A stretch of 7,825 bases of DNA from an uncultured Eubacteriales bacterium (GCA_902796115.1 CADBNX010000066.1:1-7825); one strand, 5' to 3'. Positions 1 to 6,961 are shown, counted from the first letter of the stretch. The notes: generated from the letters alone by a model not told the origin. A program made the numbers and translations.

Positions 1-543
1 CCCGACCTGATCGAAAAATACTGCACGCACGGAACCGGCTGGAATCCCGGCGAATACGCCTATATCCTGAACGAATACCGCAGGCGCGAAACCACCTGGA
101 AGGGCGAAATGGACAAGTGGTTCGAGGAGCCGATCAAGCTGGAGCGCGGCCTCGAATACGCTGCCTATATCTTCAACGCCATCATCGGAGACGGCGAAAT
201 GTTCAAGTTCAACGGCAACGTACGCAACATGGGCCTCATCGATAACCTGCCCCACGGCTGCTGCGTGGAGGTGCCTGTGCTCGCCTCCCGCCGCGGACTG
301 GAGCCGATCGCCGTGGGCAAGATGCCGCCGCAGCTGGCGCTGCTCTCCGGCACGTCGGCGCAGATCGAAGAGCTGACCGTGGAAGGCTGTCTGGCCGGCG
401 ATAAGGAAATGATCTACCAGGCCATCTGCTATGATCCGCTGACCGCCGCCGTATGCTCCCTGCGGGAAATCCGCGACATGGTCAACGAAATGTTCGAGCA
501 GAACAAGGAATGGCTGCCGCAGTTCAACGGCACAAAGCTGTAA
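1..543 (+). CDS. Glycoside hydrolase family 4 (MelA-like), C-terminal part
   Basis: The reading frame is open from base 1, so the N-terminus lies outside the window; 180 residues remain, ending at TAA 541-543. An internal ATG at 109 is not the real start, because family-like sequence (HGTGWNPGEYAYILNEYRRRE) continues upstream of it. Motifs typical of the C-terminal half of GH4 enzymes are visible: LERGLEYA, FNGNVRNMGLIDNLP, CVEVPV and VGKMPPQLALL, then QAICYDPLTAAV. The Cys-Val-Glu-Val-Pro stretch fits the alpha-galactosidase/alpha-glucosidase/alpha-glucuronidase (MelA) side of the family better than the phospho-glycosidase side. Known of the family: GH4 enzymes are cytoplasmic, need NAD+ and a divalent metal (usually Mn2+), and cleave by an oxidation-elimination mechanism. 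The NAD-binding domain and most of the catalytic site are not in the window, so substrate cannot be decided. A strong terminator follows immediately, so it is the last gene of its transcript. Confidence 0.88.
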   Translation, partial: PDLIEKYCTHGTGWNPGEYAYILNEYRRRETTWKGEMDKWFEEPIKLERGLEYAAYIFNAIIGDGEMFKFNGNVRNMGLIDNLPHGCCVEVPVLASRRGLEPIAVGKMPPQLALLSGTSAQIEELTVEGCLAGDKEMIYQAICYDPLTAAVCSLREIRDMVNEMFEQNKEWLPQFNGTKL

Positions 544-558
544 GACACGGCCGCGGCA

Positions 559-590
559 GGCTTCCCGGCTCAACAGCCGGGAAGCCTTTT
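559..590 (+). terminator. Rho-independent terminator after the GH4 gene
   Basis: A perfect 12-bp stem (GGCTTCCCGGCT 559-570 with AGCCGGGAAGCC 575-586) closes a CAAC loop and is followed by TTTT at 587-590. It starts 15 bases after the GH4 stop codon and separates that transcript from the tRNA gene downstream. Confidence 0.93.
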
Positions 591-637
591 CATGTGTGTC
601 TCCCCCGCTTCCGCTGCTGTCAGGCAAAATGAAACGC

Positions 638-666
638 TTGTTTTTTGCCGCGTTTTCCGGTATAAT
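638..666 (+). promoter_or_regulatory. Promoter of tRNA-Leu
   Basis: A perfect TATAAT (-10) lies at 661-666. TTGTTT at 638-643 is a weak -35 candidate at exactly 17 bases spacing, matching the consensus only in TTG. Transcription would start near 672-674, just before the mature tRNA 5' end at 676, which fits a tRNA promoter with almost no leader. The -10 is convincing; the -35 is tentative. Confidence 0.7.
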
Positions 667-675
667 AAAGGTGAT

Positions 676-761
676 GTCGGCGTGGCGGAATTGGCAGACG
701 CAGGGGACTTAAAATCCCCCGGTTTCTGACCGTGCGGGTTCGACCCCCGCCGCCGGCACCA
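676..761 (+). tRNA. tRNA-Leu (anticodon UAA)
   Basis: An 86-base class II tRNA with CCA encoded at 759-761. The acceptor stem pairs 676-682 (GTCGGCG) with 751-757 (CGCCGGC), including one U-G pair, and the discriminator base is A758. The anticodon stem GGGGA 703-707 / UCCCC 715-719 encloses the loop CTTAAAA, giving anticodon TAA at 710-712. A long variable arm (CGGT 720-723 with ACCG 729-732) is the hallmark of Leu/Ser/bacterial Tyr tRNAs. The T arm is GCGGG 734-738 / CCCGC 746-750 with the loop TTCGACC. It reads UUA and, by wobble, UUG. It has its own promoter and terminator, so it is a single-gene unit. Confidence 0.97.
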
Positions 762-768
762 TTCTCAT

Positions 769-789
769 CCCCCGGTATCGGGGGTTTTT
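769..789 (+). terminator. Rho-independent terminator of tRNA-Leu
   Basis: CCCCCG at 769-774 pairs with CGGGGG at 779-784 around a GTAT loop, followed by TTTTT at 785-789. It sits 7 bases after the CCA end of the tRNA. Confidence 0.92.
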
Positions 790-882
790 GCTTAAGAATA
801 AAAACCTGTCCTGTCAACGGTACGCCGCAAATCGCTGCCCTTTGCAGGTACCGCGTCAGGATATTTACGGTTTTCATGATTT

Positions 883-899
883 GTCGCCCGTCGGGCGAC
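883..899. repeat. Inverted repeat in the leader of the ADP-ribosylglycohydrolase gene
   Basis: GTCGCCCG (883-890) and CGGGCGAC (892-899) form a perfect 8-base inverted repeat around a single T. As RNA it would fold with a 6-bp stem and a 5-base loop; as DNA it is a nearly continuous palindrome that could bind a dimeric protein. No U-tract follows, so it is not a terminator. The rest of 790-942 shows no open frame with a credible start and no well-spaced promoter; TATCAT at 921-926 is the only -10-like hexamer and lacks a matching -35. Confidence 0.5.
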
Positions 900-942
900 C
901 GCAAGCGCGTTCAGTCCGTTTATCATAGTGCCGTTCCCAGTC

Positions 943-949
943 AAGGAGG
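943..949 (+). promoter_or_regulatory. Ribosome binding site that decides the ADP-ribosylglycohydrolase start
   Basis: AAGGAGG at 943-949 is a near-perfect Shine-Dalgarno. Candidate starts downstream are ATG 951 (1 base away, immediately followed by TGA), GTG 953 (3 bases), ATG 956 (6 bases) and ATG 959 (9 bases). Spacing favours 956, with 959 as second choice. Confidence 0.75.
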
Positions 950-955
950 TATGTG

Positions 956-1765
956 ATGATGTACGGAGCGATCCTCGGAGATATGATCGGCGCTCCCTAT
1001 GAGTTTGACAGGAGCCCGAAAACAAAAGCTTTTCCGCTTTTCGGCGCCGGTACGGAGTTTACGGACGATTCCGTCATGACCGTTGCAGTTGCGGAAGCAC
1101 TGCTGGACAGTGCGGGTAAAAGTGAAGACGAAATCCGGACCGCGCTTGTCGATTCCATGCGCCGGTGGGGCAAAAAATACCCGGATGCCGGATACGGCCG
1201 GCGCTTCAGTATCTGGCTCCGGACAAGGTATCCCGGACCTTACGGAAGCTTCGGCAACGGCTCCGCGATGCGTGTTTCCGCGGCGGGATGGCTGTATGCC
1301 AGCCTTGAGGATACGCGGCGGATCGCACGTCTGACGGCGGAAGTGACCCACAATCACCCCGAAGGCATCAAAGGCGCGGAGGCCGTGGCCTGCGCGATCT
1401 TCCTTGCCCGGACCGGAAGCGGAAAAGAAGAGATCCGGGAATTCATGATCCGGGAATTCGGATACGATCTCTCCCGGACCTGTGATGAAATCCGGCCTTT
1501 CTATCGCCATGTGGAAAGCTGTCAGGAAACGGTTCCGCAGGCCGTCACCGCGTTTCTGGAGGGAAAGGATTTCGAAGACGTGATCCGGACGGCCGTCTCT
1601 CTCGGCGGGGACTGCGACACGCTTACCTGCATCGCCGGCAGCATCGCGGAAGCGTTTTTCGGCGTCCCGAAAGAAATGATACCGGAGTGCAGGAAACGTC
1701 TGCCGAAGGATATGCTGGCTGTGCTGGACCGTTTTTCCGGGCAGAAAAAAACGGCAGTCATCTGA
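956..1765 (+). CDS. ADP-ribosylglycohydrolase (DraG/ARH family)
   Basis: The 269-residue length is typical for a single-domain enzyme of this family, which removes ADP-ribose from modified proteins, nucleic acids or small molecules using two Mg2+ or Mn2+ ions. Family motifs appear in order: the N-terminal GAILGDMIGAPYE (4-16), TDDS (36-39, first metal-ligand cluster), GNGSAMRV (100-107), THNHPEG (131-137) and SLGGDCDT (215-222), which supplies the second aspartate/threonine metal-ligand cluster. No signal peptide or membrane segment is seen, so it is cytoplasmic. ATG 956 is chosen because it sits 6 bases after AAGGAGG; an in-frame GTG at 953 would add one residue. It appears to be a single-gene unit between the tRNA terminator and a convergent terminator. 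No ADP-ribosyltransferase, macrodomain or nitrogenase gene accompanies it here, so its target cannot be named; reversal of dinitrogenase reductase modification is not supported. An all-intact motif set argues for an active enzyme. Confidence 0.92.
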   Translation: MMYGAILGDMIGAPYEFDRSPKTKAFPLFGAGTEFTDDSVMTVAVAEALLDSAGKSEDEIRTALVDSMRRWGKKYPDAGYGRRFSIWLRTRYPGPYGSFGNGSAMRVSAAGWLYASLEDTRRIARLTAEVTHNHPEGIKGAEAVACAIFLARTGSGKEEIREFMIREFGYDLSRTCDEIRPFYRHVESCQETVPQAVTAFLEGKDFEDVIRTAVSLGGDCDTLTCIAGSIAEAFFGVPKEMIPECRKRLPKDMLAVLDRFSGQKKTAVI

Positions 1766-1805
1766 AAAAACGTCCCTTGGCGCTTACGCCTGGGGACGTT
1801 TCTCA
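1765..1805. terminator. Bidirectional terminator between convergent transcripts
   Basis: AAACGTCCC (1768-1776) pairs with GGGACGTTT (1793-1801), and an inner GGCG/CGCC stem around CTTA extends the hairpin with a small internal mismatch. Read leftward, the hairpin is followed by a run of six Ts (complement of A 1765-1770), a strong end for the four-gene operon. Read rightward it is followed by TTTCTC, a weaker tail serving the ADP-ribosylglycohydrolase gene, whose stop codon is at 1763-1765. Confidence 0.88.
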
Positions 1806-1808
1806 TTC

Positions 1809-1828
1809 TGCCCGACCCTGGTCAGGCA
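1809..1828 (-). repeat. Accessory hairpin in the 3' UTR of the leftward operon
   Basis: Read leftward, TGCCTGAC and GTCGGGCA (1828-1821 and 1816-1809) form an 8-bp stem with one G-U pair and the loop CAGG. In the rightward direction the same position is a C-A mismatch, so the fold is specific to the leftward RNA. It has no U-tract of its own and lies just before the main terminator; a role in protecting the 3' end is possible but unproven. Confidence 0.45.
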
Positions 1829-1860
1829 AAAGATGTGTTGATTGAAATACAGACGGTACG

Positions 1861-2997
1861 TCAGCTTGCGCTGATTCTGCGCAGCACCTCCCTGCCGAAT
1901 TCCCGGCAGGTGATCCCGCCTTCTTCCTTTGCCACCCGGATCCCTTCCTCCCGCATGGCTTTCAGGATCCCCCGCAGCAGCTCTGCCTTTTCCCTGCGCC
2001 CGATGTGCGACAGCAGCAGCACCGCCGCCTGCAGGATGCTCTCCGGATCCGCCCAGTCGCCAAGGCCCTGCTCGATCAGCCGCGGCGCGGAACCGTGGAT
2101 CGCTTCGAACATCGCGTAGCGGTCCCCCATGTTCGCGCTGCCCGCCGTACCGACCCCGCCCTGGATCTGAGCGGCTTCGTCCGTCAGGATGTCCCCGTAC
2201 AGATTCGGGGTCAGGATGACCTCGAAGCCTCGCTGCAGTGCCGGATCGATCAGGGACGCCGCCATGATATCCACGTAGTATTCGTCGCACGTGATTTCCG
2301 GATACTCCGCGGCTACCTGCCTGCACACCGCGGAGAACAGGCCGTCGGTTTTTTTCATGATATTCGCTTTGGTCACTACCGTGACCCGTTTCCTGCCGGT
2401 TTTCCGCGCGTGCTCGAACGCGGCGCGCGCGATCCTTTCCGTACCGGCCCGGGTAATCACCTTAAAATCCACCGCCATAAAATCCGGCATTTCCACGCCG
2501 AGGCTGCCGAGCGCGTATTCGCCCTCCGTATTCTCCCGATAGAACACCCAGTCTATCCCCTTTTCGGGCACGGCTACCGGGCGCACGTTCGCGTACAGGT
2601 CCAGCGCCTTGCGCAGCGTCACATTCGCGCTCGTCATCGTGCCGCCGTTGGGTGTCGTCGTAGGTCCCTTCAAAAATACGGGACAGCGGCGGATCTGTTC
2701 CAGGGTATCCTCCGGCACGCTCTGGTTCAGGCGCAGCCGGTTTTCGATGGTCAGTCCCTCGATCGGCTCAAAAACGATGTCCCCTTTTTCCGTTTCGTCC
2801 TTCAGCAGCAGGCGCAGCGCCGCCTCCGCCTGCTCCACGATCAGCGGCCCGATGCCGTCTCCTGCCGCGATCCCGATCCGGAGCGGCCGTGCCGAAAAAT
2901 CCGTCTTCCCCGCGGCTGCCATTTTTTCTGCGCGTTCGCGCTGCTTATCAAAAAGCTCCCGAAATACCGAAGCCGCTTTTTCCGCTTCCACACTCAT
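1861..2997 (-). CDS. Isocitrate dehydrogenase (isocitrate/isopropylmalate dehydrogenase family)
   Basis: This 378-residue enzyme would oxidise isocitrate to 2-oxoglutarate and CO2, the last step of the pathway encoded by the operon. Residues expected for isocitrate binding are present: S123-x-N125-x-x-x-R129, R139 (NVRP), R154 and Y160 (YRENTEGEY), K210 (KANIMK), and metal-binding D243, D269 and D273 (NLYGDILTDEAA). The S-x-N pattern is that of isocitrate dehydrogenases rather than isopropylmalate or homoisocitrate dehydrogenases. GDGIG is at 46-50. About 36 residues precede the core, rich in Glu, Lys and Ala and probably helical. The coenzyme-selecting loop reads HGSAPRL (301-307), neither the NAD-type Asp nor the classic NADP Lys-Tyr pair, so the cofactor is uncertain. 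Start ATG 2997 overlaps the aconitase stop by 4 bases (ATGA), with GGAGG 10 bases upstream; a longer frame from 3036 would run into the aconitase gene and is not preferred. Confidence 0.9.
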   Translation of the reverse strand: MSVEAEKAASVFRELFDKQRERAEKMAAAGKTDFSARPLRIGIAAGDGIGPLIVEQAEAALRLLLKDETEKGDIVFEPIEGLTIENRLRLNQSVPEDTLEQIRRCPVFLKGPTTTPNGGTMTSANVTLRKALDLYANVRPVAVPEKGIDWVFYRENTEGEYALGSLGVEMPDFMAVDFKVITRAGTERIARAAFEHARKTGRKRVTVVTKANIMKKTDGLFSAVCRQVAAEYPEITCDEYYVDIMAASLIDPALQRGFEVILTPNLYGDILTDEAAQIQGGVGTAGSANMGDRYAMFEAIHGSAPRLIEQGLGDWADPESILQAAVLLLSHIGRREKAELLRGILKAMREEGIRVAKEEGGITCREFGREVLRRISAS

Positions 2998-4919
2998 TTT
3001 CCGTATTCCTCCATATAATTCATCAGCCCGCCGCACAGCAGGATCTGCTTCTGTCTCGCGTCCAGTTCGCAGCGCGTTTCGATCGCGTGCCCGCTCTTCA
3101 GATCGGTCACAGTCAGTTTTCCGCTCTGCACACCCTCTTTGATCCCATCGATTCGAATGCCGTCGTCCTGCCGCAGCAGGTCATAATCCGCGGGATCCGC
3201 AAAAACGAGCGGCAGGATCCCGGCGTTGACCAGGTTGGCTTTGTGGATCCGCGCGAAGGATTTGGCGACGATCGCTCTTACCCCAAGGTAACGGGGCACC
3301 AGAGCCGCGTGCTCCCGGCTGGAACCCTGTCCCCAGTTCTCCCCCGCCGCGATCACTGTCTGTCCCGCCTGCTTCGCTTTCGTCGGAAAATCCGCGTCGC
3401 ATACCGTCAGGCAGAAATCCGACATCCTGGGAATGTTGGAACGGTACGGCAGGATCTTTGCCCCGGCCGGCATGATATGATCCGTGGTGATGTTGTCCCC
3501 GGCCTTCAGGGTCAGGCAGGCCTCCAGGGAATCCTCCATTCTGCCCCATTTGGGCATCGGCTTGATGTTCGGTCCGCGCAGGATCTCGGTCCGCCGCGCT
3601 TCATTCTCCGGCTTTGGCATCACCATGTTCCCCATGGTGCTGTTCGCCTGCGGCACGGCGCACGCGATCTCATCCAGTTCGGAAGGATCCGCGATGCAGC
3701 CCATGACAGCGGAAAGCGCCGCGGTTTCCGGGGAACACAGATACACCTTTGCGTCCCTCGTGCCGCTTCTGCCTTCAAAATTCCGGTTGAACGTACGCAG
3801 GCTCACGCCGCCCGAAACCGGTGAAAATCCCATGCCGATACAGGGGCCGCAGGCGCATTCCAGGATTCGCGCCCCGGCCGCGGTCATATCCGCCAGCGCG
3901 CCTGACGCGATCATCGCCTCAAGCACCTCCCGGGATCCGGGCGACACGGACAGCTCCACCCCTTCCGCCACACGCTTTCCCTTCAGGATCGCCGCCGCGC
4001 TCATCATATCGCGGACGGAGGAATTGGTGCAGGAGCCGATGCACACCTGATTGACCGGAGTTCCCGACACTTCTTTGACCGTGCGGACATTGTCCGGCGA
4101 ATGCGGACAGGCGATCAGCGGCTTCAGGCTTGAAGCGTCGATCAGGATCTCCCGGTCATACACGGCGTCCTCGTCCGACCGGAGCGGGATGTAATCCTCT
4201 TCCCTCCCCTGCTCGATCAGGAAATGCTTTGTCTGTTCGTCGGAAGGAAACACCGTGGAGGTCGCGCCCACCTCGGCGCCCATGTTGCAAATCGTTGCCC
4301 GCTCCGGCACCGTCAGCGCCGCGATGCCCTCCCCGGCCCACTCGATCACGGCCCCGACGCCGCCCTTTACACTGATCTGCCGGAGCAGTTCCAGCGCGAG
4401 GTCCTTCGCGGACACGCCCTTTTGCAGTCTGCCGCTGAGGTTTACCCGGATCATCTTCGGCATGGGGATATGGTACGCACCGCCGGCCATAGCCACCGCC
4501 ACGTCCATTCCGCCCGCGCCCATCGCCAGCATGCCCAGCGCGCCGCAGGTGGGCGTATGGCTGTCCGAACCGATCAGCGTCTTTCCGGGCTTTCCGAAAT
4601 GTTCCAGATGCAGCCGGTGGCAGATGCCGTTCCCGGCCGGCGAATACACGATTCCGTACCGCGCCGCTACCGTGCGGATATACTGCGCGTCGTCCGGGTT
4701 TTCAAACCCGCACTGCAGGGTATTATGATCCACATACGCCACGGAAAGCTCCGTGCGGACACGGTCGATGCCCATGTTTTCCAGCGCGAGATACGCCATG
4801 GTTCCGGTCGCGTCCTGTGTGAGCGTCTGATCGATGCGCAGCGCGGCGTCCTCCGGGGAACTGCACTCCTCCCGCACCAGATGGTTTTCAATGATTTTCT
4901 GAGCAAGCGTTTTTCCCAT
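2994..4919 (-). CDS. Aconitate hydratase, single-chain
   Basis: This 641-residue protein converts citrate to isocitrate through cis-aconitate on a [4Fe-4S] cluster. It matches the shorter single-chain aconitases of anaerobes and Aquifex-type bacteria rather than the roughly 900-residue AcnA or AcnB. Cluster ligands are C297 (GSCTNSS), C357 and C360 (CACGPCIG). The substrate/catalytic motif GSDSHTPTCG lies at 117-126. The swivelling domain is fused at the C-terminus and carries the catalytic serine region QGSSREHAAL (531-540), as well as GDNITTDHIMPAG (474-486). One chain with both parts argues against a LeuC/LeuD-type isopropylmalate isomerase, which is normally two subunits. The start is 2 bases after the stop of the GntR gene, with AAGGA just upstream, and the stop overlaps the isocitrate dehydrogenase start, so translation is probably coupled. 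Cytoplasmic, oxygen-sensitive cluster expected. All key residues are intact. Confidence 0.95.
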   Translation of the reverse strand: MGKTLAQKIIENHLVREECSSPEDAALRIDQTLTQDATGTMAYLALENMGIDRVRTELSVAYVDHNTLQCGFENPDDAQYIRTVAARYGIVYSPAGNGICHRLHLEHFGKPGKTLIGSDSHTPTCGALGMLAMGAGGMDVAVAMAGGAYHIPMPKMIRVNLSGRLQKGVSAKDLALELLRQISVKGGVGAVIEWAGEGIAALTVPERATICNMGAEVGATSTVFPSDEQTKHFLIEQGREEDYIPLRSDEDAVYDREILIDASSLKPLIACPHSPDNVRTVKEVSGTPVNQVCIGSCTNSSVRDMMSAAAILKGKRVAEGVELSVSPGSREVLEAMIASGALADMTAAGARILECACGPCIGMGFSPVSGGVSLRTFNRNFEGRSGTRDAKVYLCSPETAALSAVMGCIADPSELDEIACAVPQANSTMGNMVMPKPENEARRTEILRGPNIKPMPKWGRMEDSLEACLTLKAGDNITTDHIMPAGAKILPYRSNIPRMSDFCLTVCDADFPTKAKQAGQTVIAAGENWGQGSSREHAALVPRYLGVRAIVAKSFARIHKANLVNAGILPLVFADPADYDLLRQDDGIRIDGIKEGVQSGKLTVTDLKSGHAIETRCELDARQKQILLCGGLMNYMEEYGK

Positions 4920-4921
4920 GC

Positions 4922-5566
4922 CTATTCCTTCTTTCCGTTCAGAATACTGTCCCGCGCTTTTTCGATATGCGCAACGGTCAGTCTTTCCGCCGCGTCCCCG
5001 TCCCCGCGTTCGATCGCGTCATAGATATCCTTGTGTTCCTGCAGGGATTCCGCCGCGCGGCTGTGTTCGGAGATGGACACCTTCCTGTATTTGACGATCC
5101 TGCGGTGCAGCGGCTCCAGCGTGTACCGGAGCGGCGCGCTTCCGCAAAGCCTGTACAGGATCTGGTGAAAACGGCTGTCCATGTTCTTGATCCCGTCCGG
5201 GTCCTGCTTCGCGGTATAGAATTCCTGCACCTCAAGCGCTTCCTTCAGTTCCCTCAGGCCTTCCTCTGTGCGGTTGCAGGCGGCCTTCCGGGACGCGATC
5301 CCCTCGATGCGCAGGCGGATATCGTAAATATCCGCGATATCCTCCAGGCTGACGCCGATCACCCTCGCGCCTTTTCCGGTATTCTCGATCAGGTGTTCCT
5401 GCTCCAGGCGAAGCATCGCTTCACGCACCGGCGTACGGCTGACGCCCAGCTGCTCACACAGCCGCATTTCGGTGATGATCTCCCCCCGTTTGTAAACCTC
5501 AGTCAGGACGTTTTTTTCCAGTTCGTCAAATACCTGATCCGCCAATGACAGCATCTGATGATCCAT
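4922..5566 (-). CDS. GntR-family transcriptional regulator, FCD type
   Basis: A 214-residue regulator. The N-terminal winged helix-turn-helix spans about 8-72, with the GntR signature EMRLCEQLGVSRTPVREAML (33-52). The all-helical C-terminal FCD ligand-binding domain follows from about 76 to 207. Residues in the usual FCD metal-ligand positions are present: D130 and H134 (MDSRFH), H178 (QEHKD) and H200 (AHIEKA). Metal-containing FCD domains commonly bind small carboxylates next to the metal, so citrate, isocitrate or 2-oxoglutarate is a reasonable but unproven effector. It lies inside the operon, 11 bases after the Re-citrate synthase stop and 2 bases before aconitase, so it is co-transcribed with the enzymes it probably controls. 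GGAGG at 5571-5575 stands only 4 bases before ATG 5566, somewhat short spacing that may keep expression modest. A matching palindromic operator sits on the operon promoter. Confidence 0.93.
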   Translation of the reverse strand: MDHQMLSLADQVFDELEKNVLTEVYKRGEIITEMRLCEQLGVSRTPVREAMLRLEQEHLIENTGKGARVIGVSLEDIADIYDIRLRIEGIASRKAACNRTEEGLRELKEALEVQEFYTAKQDPDGIKNMDSRFHQILYRLCGSAPLRYTLEPLHRRIVKYRKVSISEHSRAAESLQEHKDIYDAIERGDGDAAERLTVAHIEKARDSILNGKKE

Positions 5567-5577
5567 ACTTCCTCCAT

Positions 5578-6954
5578 TTACAGCCGTGCCAGCCGGCCGC
5601 CGGTCAGTTCCTCGATTTTCAGTTCCATCTCATTCACGCTCAGGGACGATACCCGTCCCGCGGAAAACTGTTCGTCGATCCAGTTTTTCAGTTCCACGAC
5701 CAGCGGATCCTGCTTGCTCACCGCTTCCGACGCCGTCAGCTGATAATTCTCGTTGATCCAGTAGGCGATGCCTGCCAGACCGGACGTCGGGCCGATCATG
5801 ACCGACGCGGGCCGTTTGAGCAGCTTCCTGGTGTTGAAGATGTTGTAGATCTCTTCATCCTTCATCAGACCGTCCGCGTGGATCCCGGCCCTTGTCACAT
5901 TGAAGCTTCTTCCCACAAAGGGTGTCATCGGCGGGATCTGATAGCCGATCCTGTTTTTGAAGTAATCCGCGATTTCCGTGATCACGGTGGTATCCATGCC
6001 GTCCAGCGACCCGCGGAGGGACGCGTATTCAAAGCACATCGCTTCCAGCGGAATATTGCCCGTCCGCTCCCCGATGCCAAGCAGACTGCAGTTCACCGCG
6101 GCGGCTCCGTACAGCCAGGCGGTCGATGCGTTGGACACCGCCTTGTAAAAGTCGTTGTGGCCGTGCCATTCCAGATAGCTTGATTCCACATCCGAATAAT
6201 GCTGCAGGCCGTAAATGATGCCGGGCACGCTGCGCGGCAGCGCCACCTCCGGATACGGCACGCCGTAGCCCATCGTATCGCAAGCGCGGATCCGCACCGG
6301 GATGCCGGCATCCTGGCTCATCTTCACCAGTTCGTTCACAAAGGGCACCACAAATCCGTAAAAATCCGCGCGGGTAATATCCTCCAGATGACATCTGGGC
6401 ATTACGCCCGCTTCAAACGCCTGCGCCACCGTTTCAAGATAGGTGTTCATCGCCTGGCTTCTGGTCATCTTCATTTTTTTGAAAATGTGGTAATCGCTGC
6501 AGCTGACCAGGATGCCCGTCTCACGGATGCCCAGGTCCCGCACCAGCCTGAAATCTTCCTTGCGCGCGCGGATCCAGGTGGTAATTTCCGGAAAACGCAG
6601 GTTCAGCGCCATGCACTTTTCCAGCGCTTCCCGGTCCTTTTTGCTGTACACGAAAAACTCCGTCTGCCGAATGATGCCGTAGGGTCCGCCCAGCCGGCTC
6701 ATCAGCTGAAACAGATCGCAGATCTGATCCGGCGTATACGGATCCTGCGACTGCTGCCCGTCCCGGAAGGAGGTATCCGTGATCCAGATTTCCTCCGGCA
6801 TGCCCATCGGCACCCGGCGGTGATTGAACGGCACCTTCGGAACGCTCTCATAATCATAAATATCCCGGTACAGATTCGGCTCCGCCACATCCTGCAGGGA
6901 ATAGCGGTAATTCTTCTGCTCCAGCAAATTGGTTTTCGGTGAGATTTCCAGCAT
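5578..6954 (-). CDS. Citrate synthase, Re-face type (DRE-TIM metallolyase family)
   Basis: This 458-residue enzyme condenses oxaloacetate and acetyl-CoA to citrate. It is unrelated to ordinary (Si) citrate synthase and belongs with isopropylmalate and homocitrate synthases. Visible motifs: TDTSFRDGQQS (59-69) with the conserved R64-D65, QTEFF (97-101), HLEDITRADFYGF (189-201), the metal-binding WHGHNDF with H264 and H266, GERTGN (295-300) and AGIHADG (356-362). The N-terminal EPNLYRDI...PEEIWITD region resembles, from memory, the characterised Re-citrate synthase of Clostridium kluyveri, which has nearly the same length. No LeuA-type leucine-sensing domain is fused. Co-location with aconitase and isocitrate dehydrogenase supports citrate as product over homocitrate or isopropylmalate. 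Start ATG 6954 is 7 bases after GGGAGG (6962-6967); an upstream in-frame ATG at 6987 lies within the operator and -10 box and is not used. It is the first gene of the operon. Confidence 0.88.
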   Translation of the reverse strand: MLEISPKTNLLEQKNYRYSLQDVAEPNLYRDIYDYESVPKVPFNHRRVPMGMPEEIWITDTSFRDGQQSQDPYTPDQICDLFQLMSRLGGPYGIIRQTEFFVYSKKDREALEKCMALNLRFPEITTWIRARKEDFRLVRDLGIRETGILVSCSDYHIFKKMKMTRSQAMNTYLETVAQAFEAGVMPRCHLEDITRADFYGFVVPFVNELVKMSQDAGIPVRIRACDTMGYGVPYPEVALPRSVPGIIYGLQHYSDVESSYLEWHGHNDFYKAVSNASTAWLYGAAAVNCSLLGIGERTGNIPLEAMCFEYASLRGSLDGMDTTVITEIADYFKNRIGYQIPPMTPFVGRSFNVTRAGIHADGLMKDEEIYNIFNTRKLLKRPASVMIGPTSGLAGIAYWINENYQLTASEAVSKQDPLVVELKNWIDEQFSAGRVSSLSVNEMELKIEELTGGRLARL

Positions 6955-6961
6955 ACGGCTT

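Noticed and set aside
109..543. A complete 144-residue gene starting at ATG 109
   Set aside because: The frame is open to base 1 and the upstream codons still encode GH4-like sequence, so this is the tail of a longer gene.
818..853. Possible riboswitch or larger fold from CGGTAC (818-823) and GTACCG (848-853)
   Set aside because: The arms are only 6 bases, each contains its own palindromic GTAC, and no known riboswitch core or terminator is associated.
2005..3018. A 337-codon plus-strand open frame across the isocitrate dehydrogenase gene
   Set aside because: It is antisense to a gene with intact catalytic motifs, its product is rich in Arg, His and Pro with no family resemblance, and no ribosome binding site fits. 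It reflects the GC-rich codon use of the real gene.
1861..6954. Lysine (homocitrate, homoaconitase, homoisocitrate) or leucine biosynthesis cluster
   Set aside because: The dehydrogenase has the S-x-N-x-x-x-R pattern of isocitrate dehydrogenases. The hydratase is a single chain with fused swivelling domain, and the synthase resembles Re-citrate synthase and lacks the LeuA regulatory domain.
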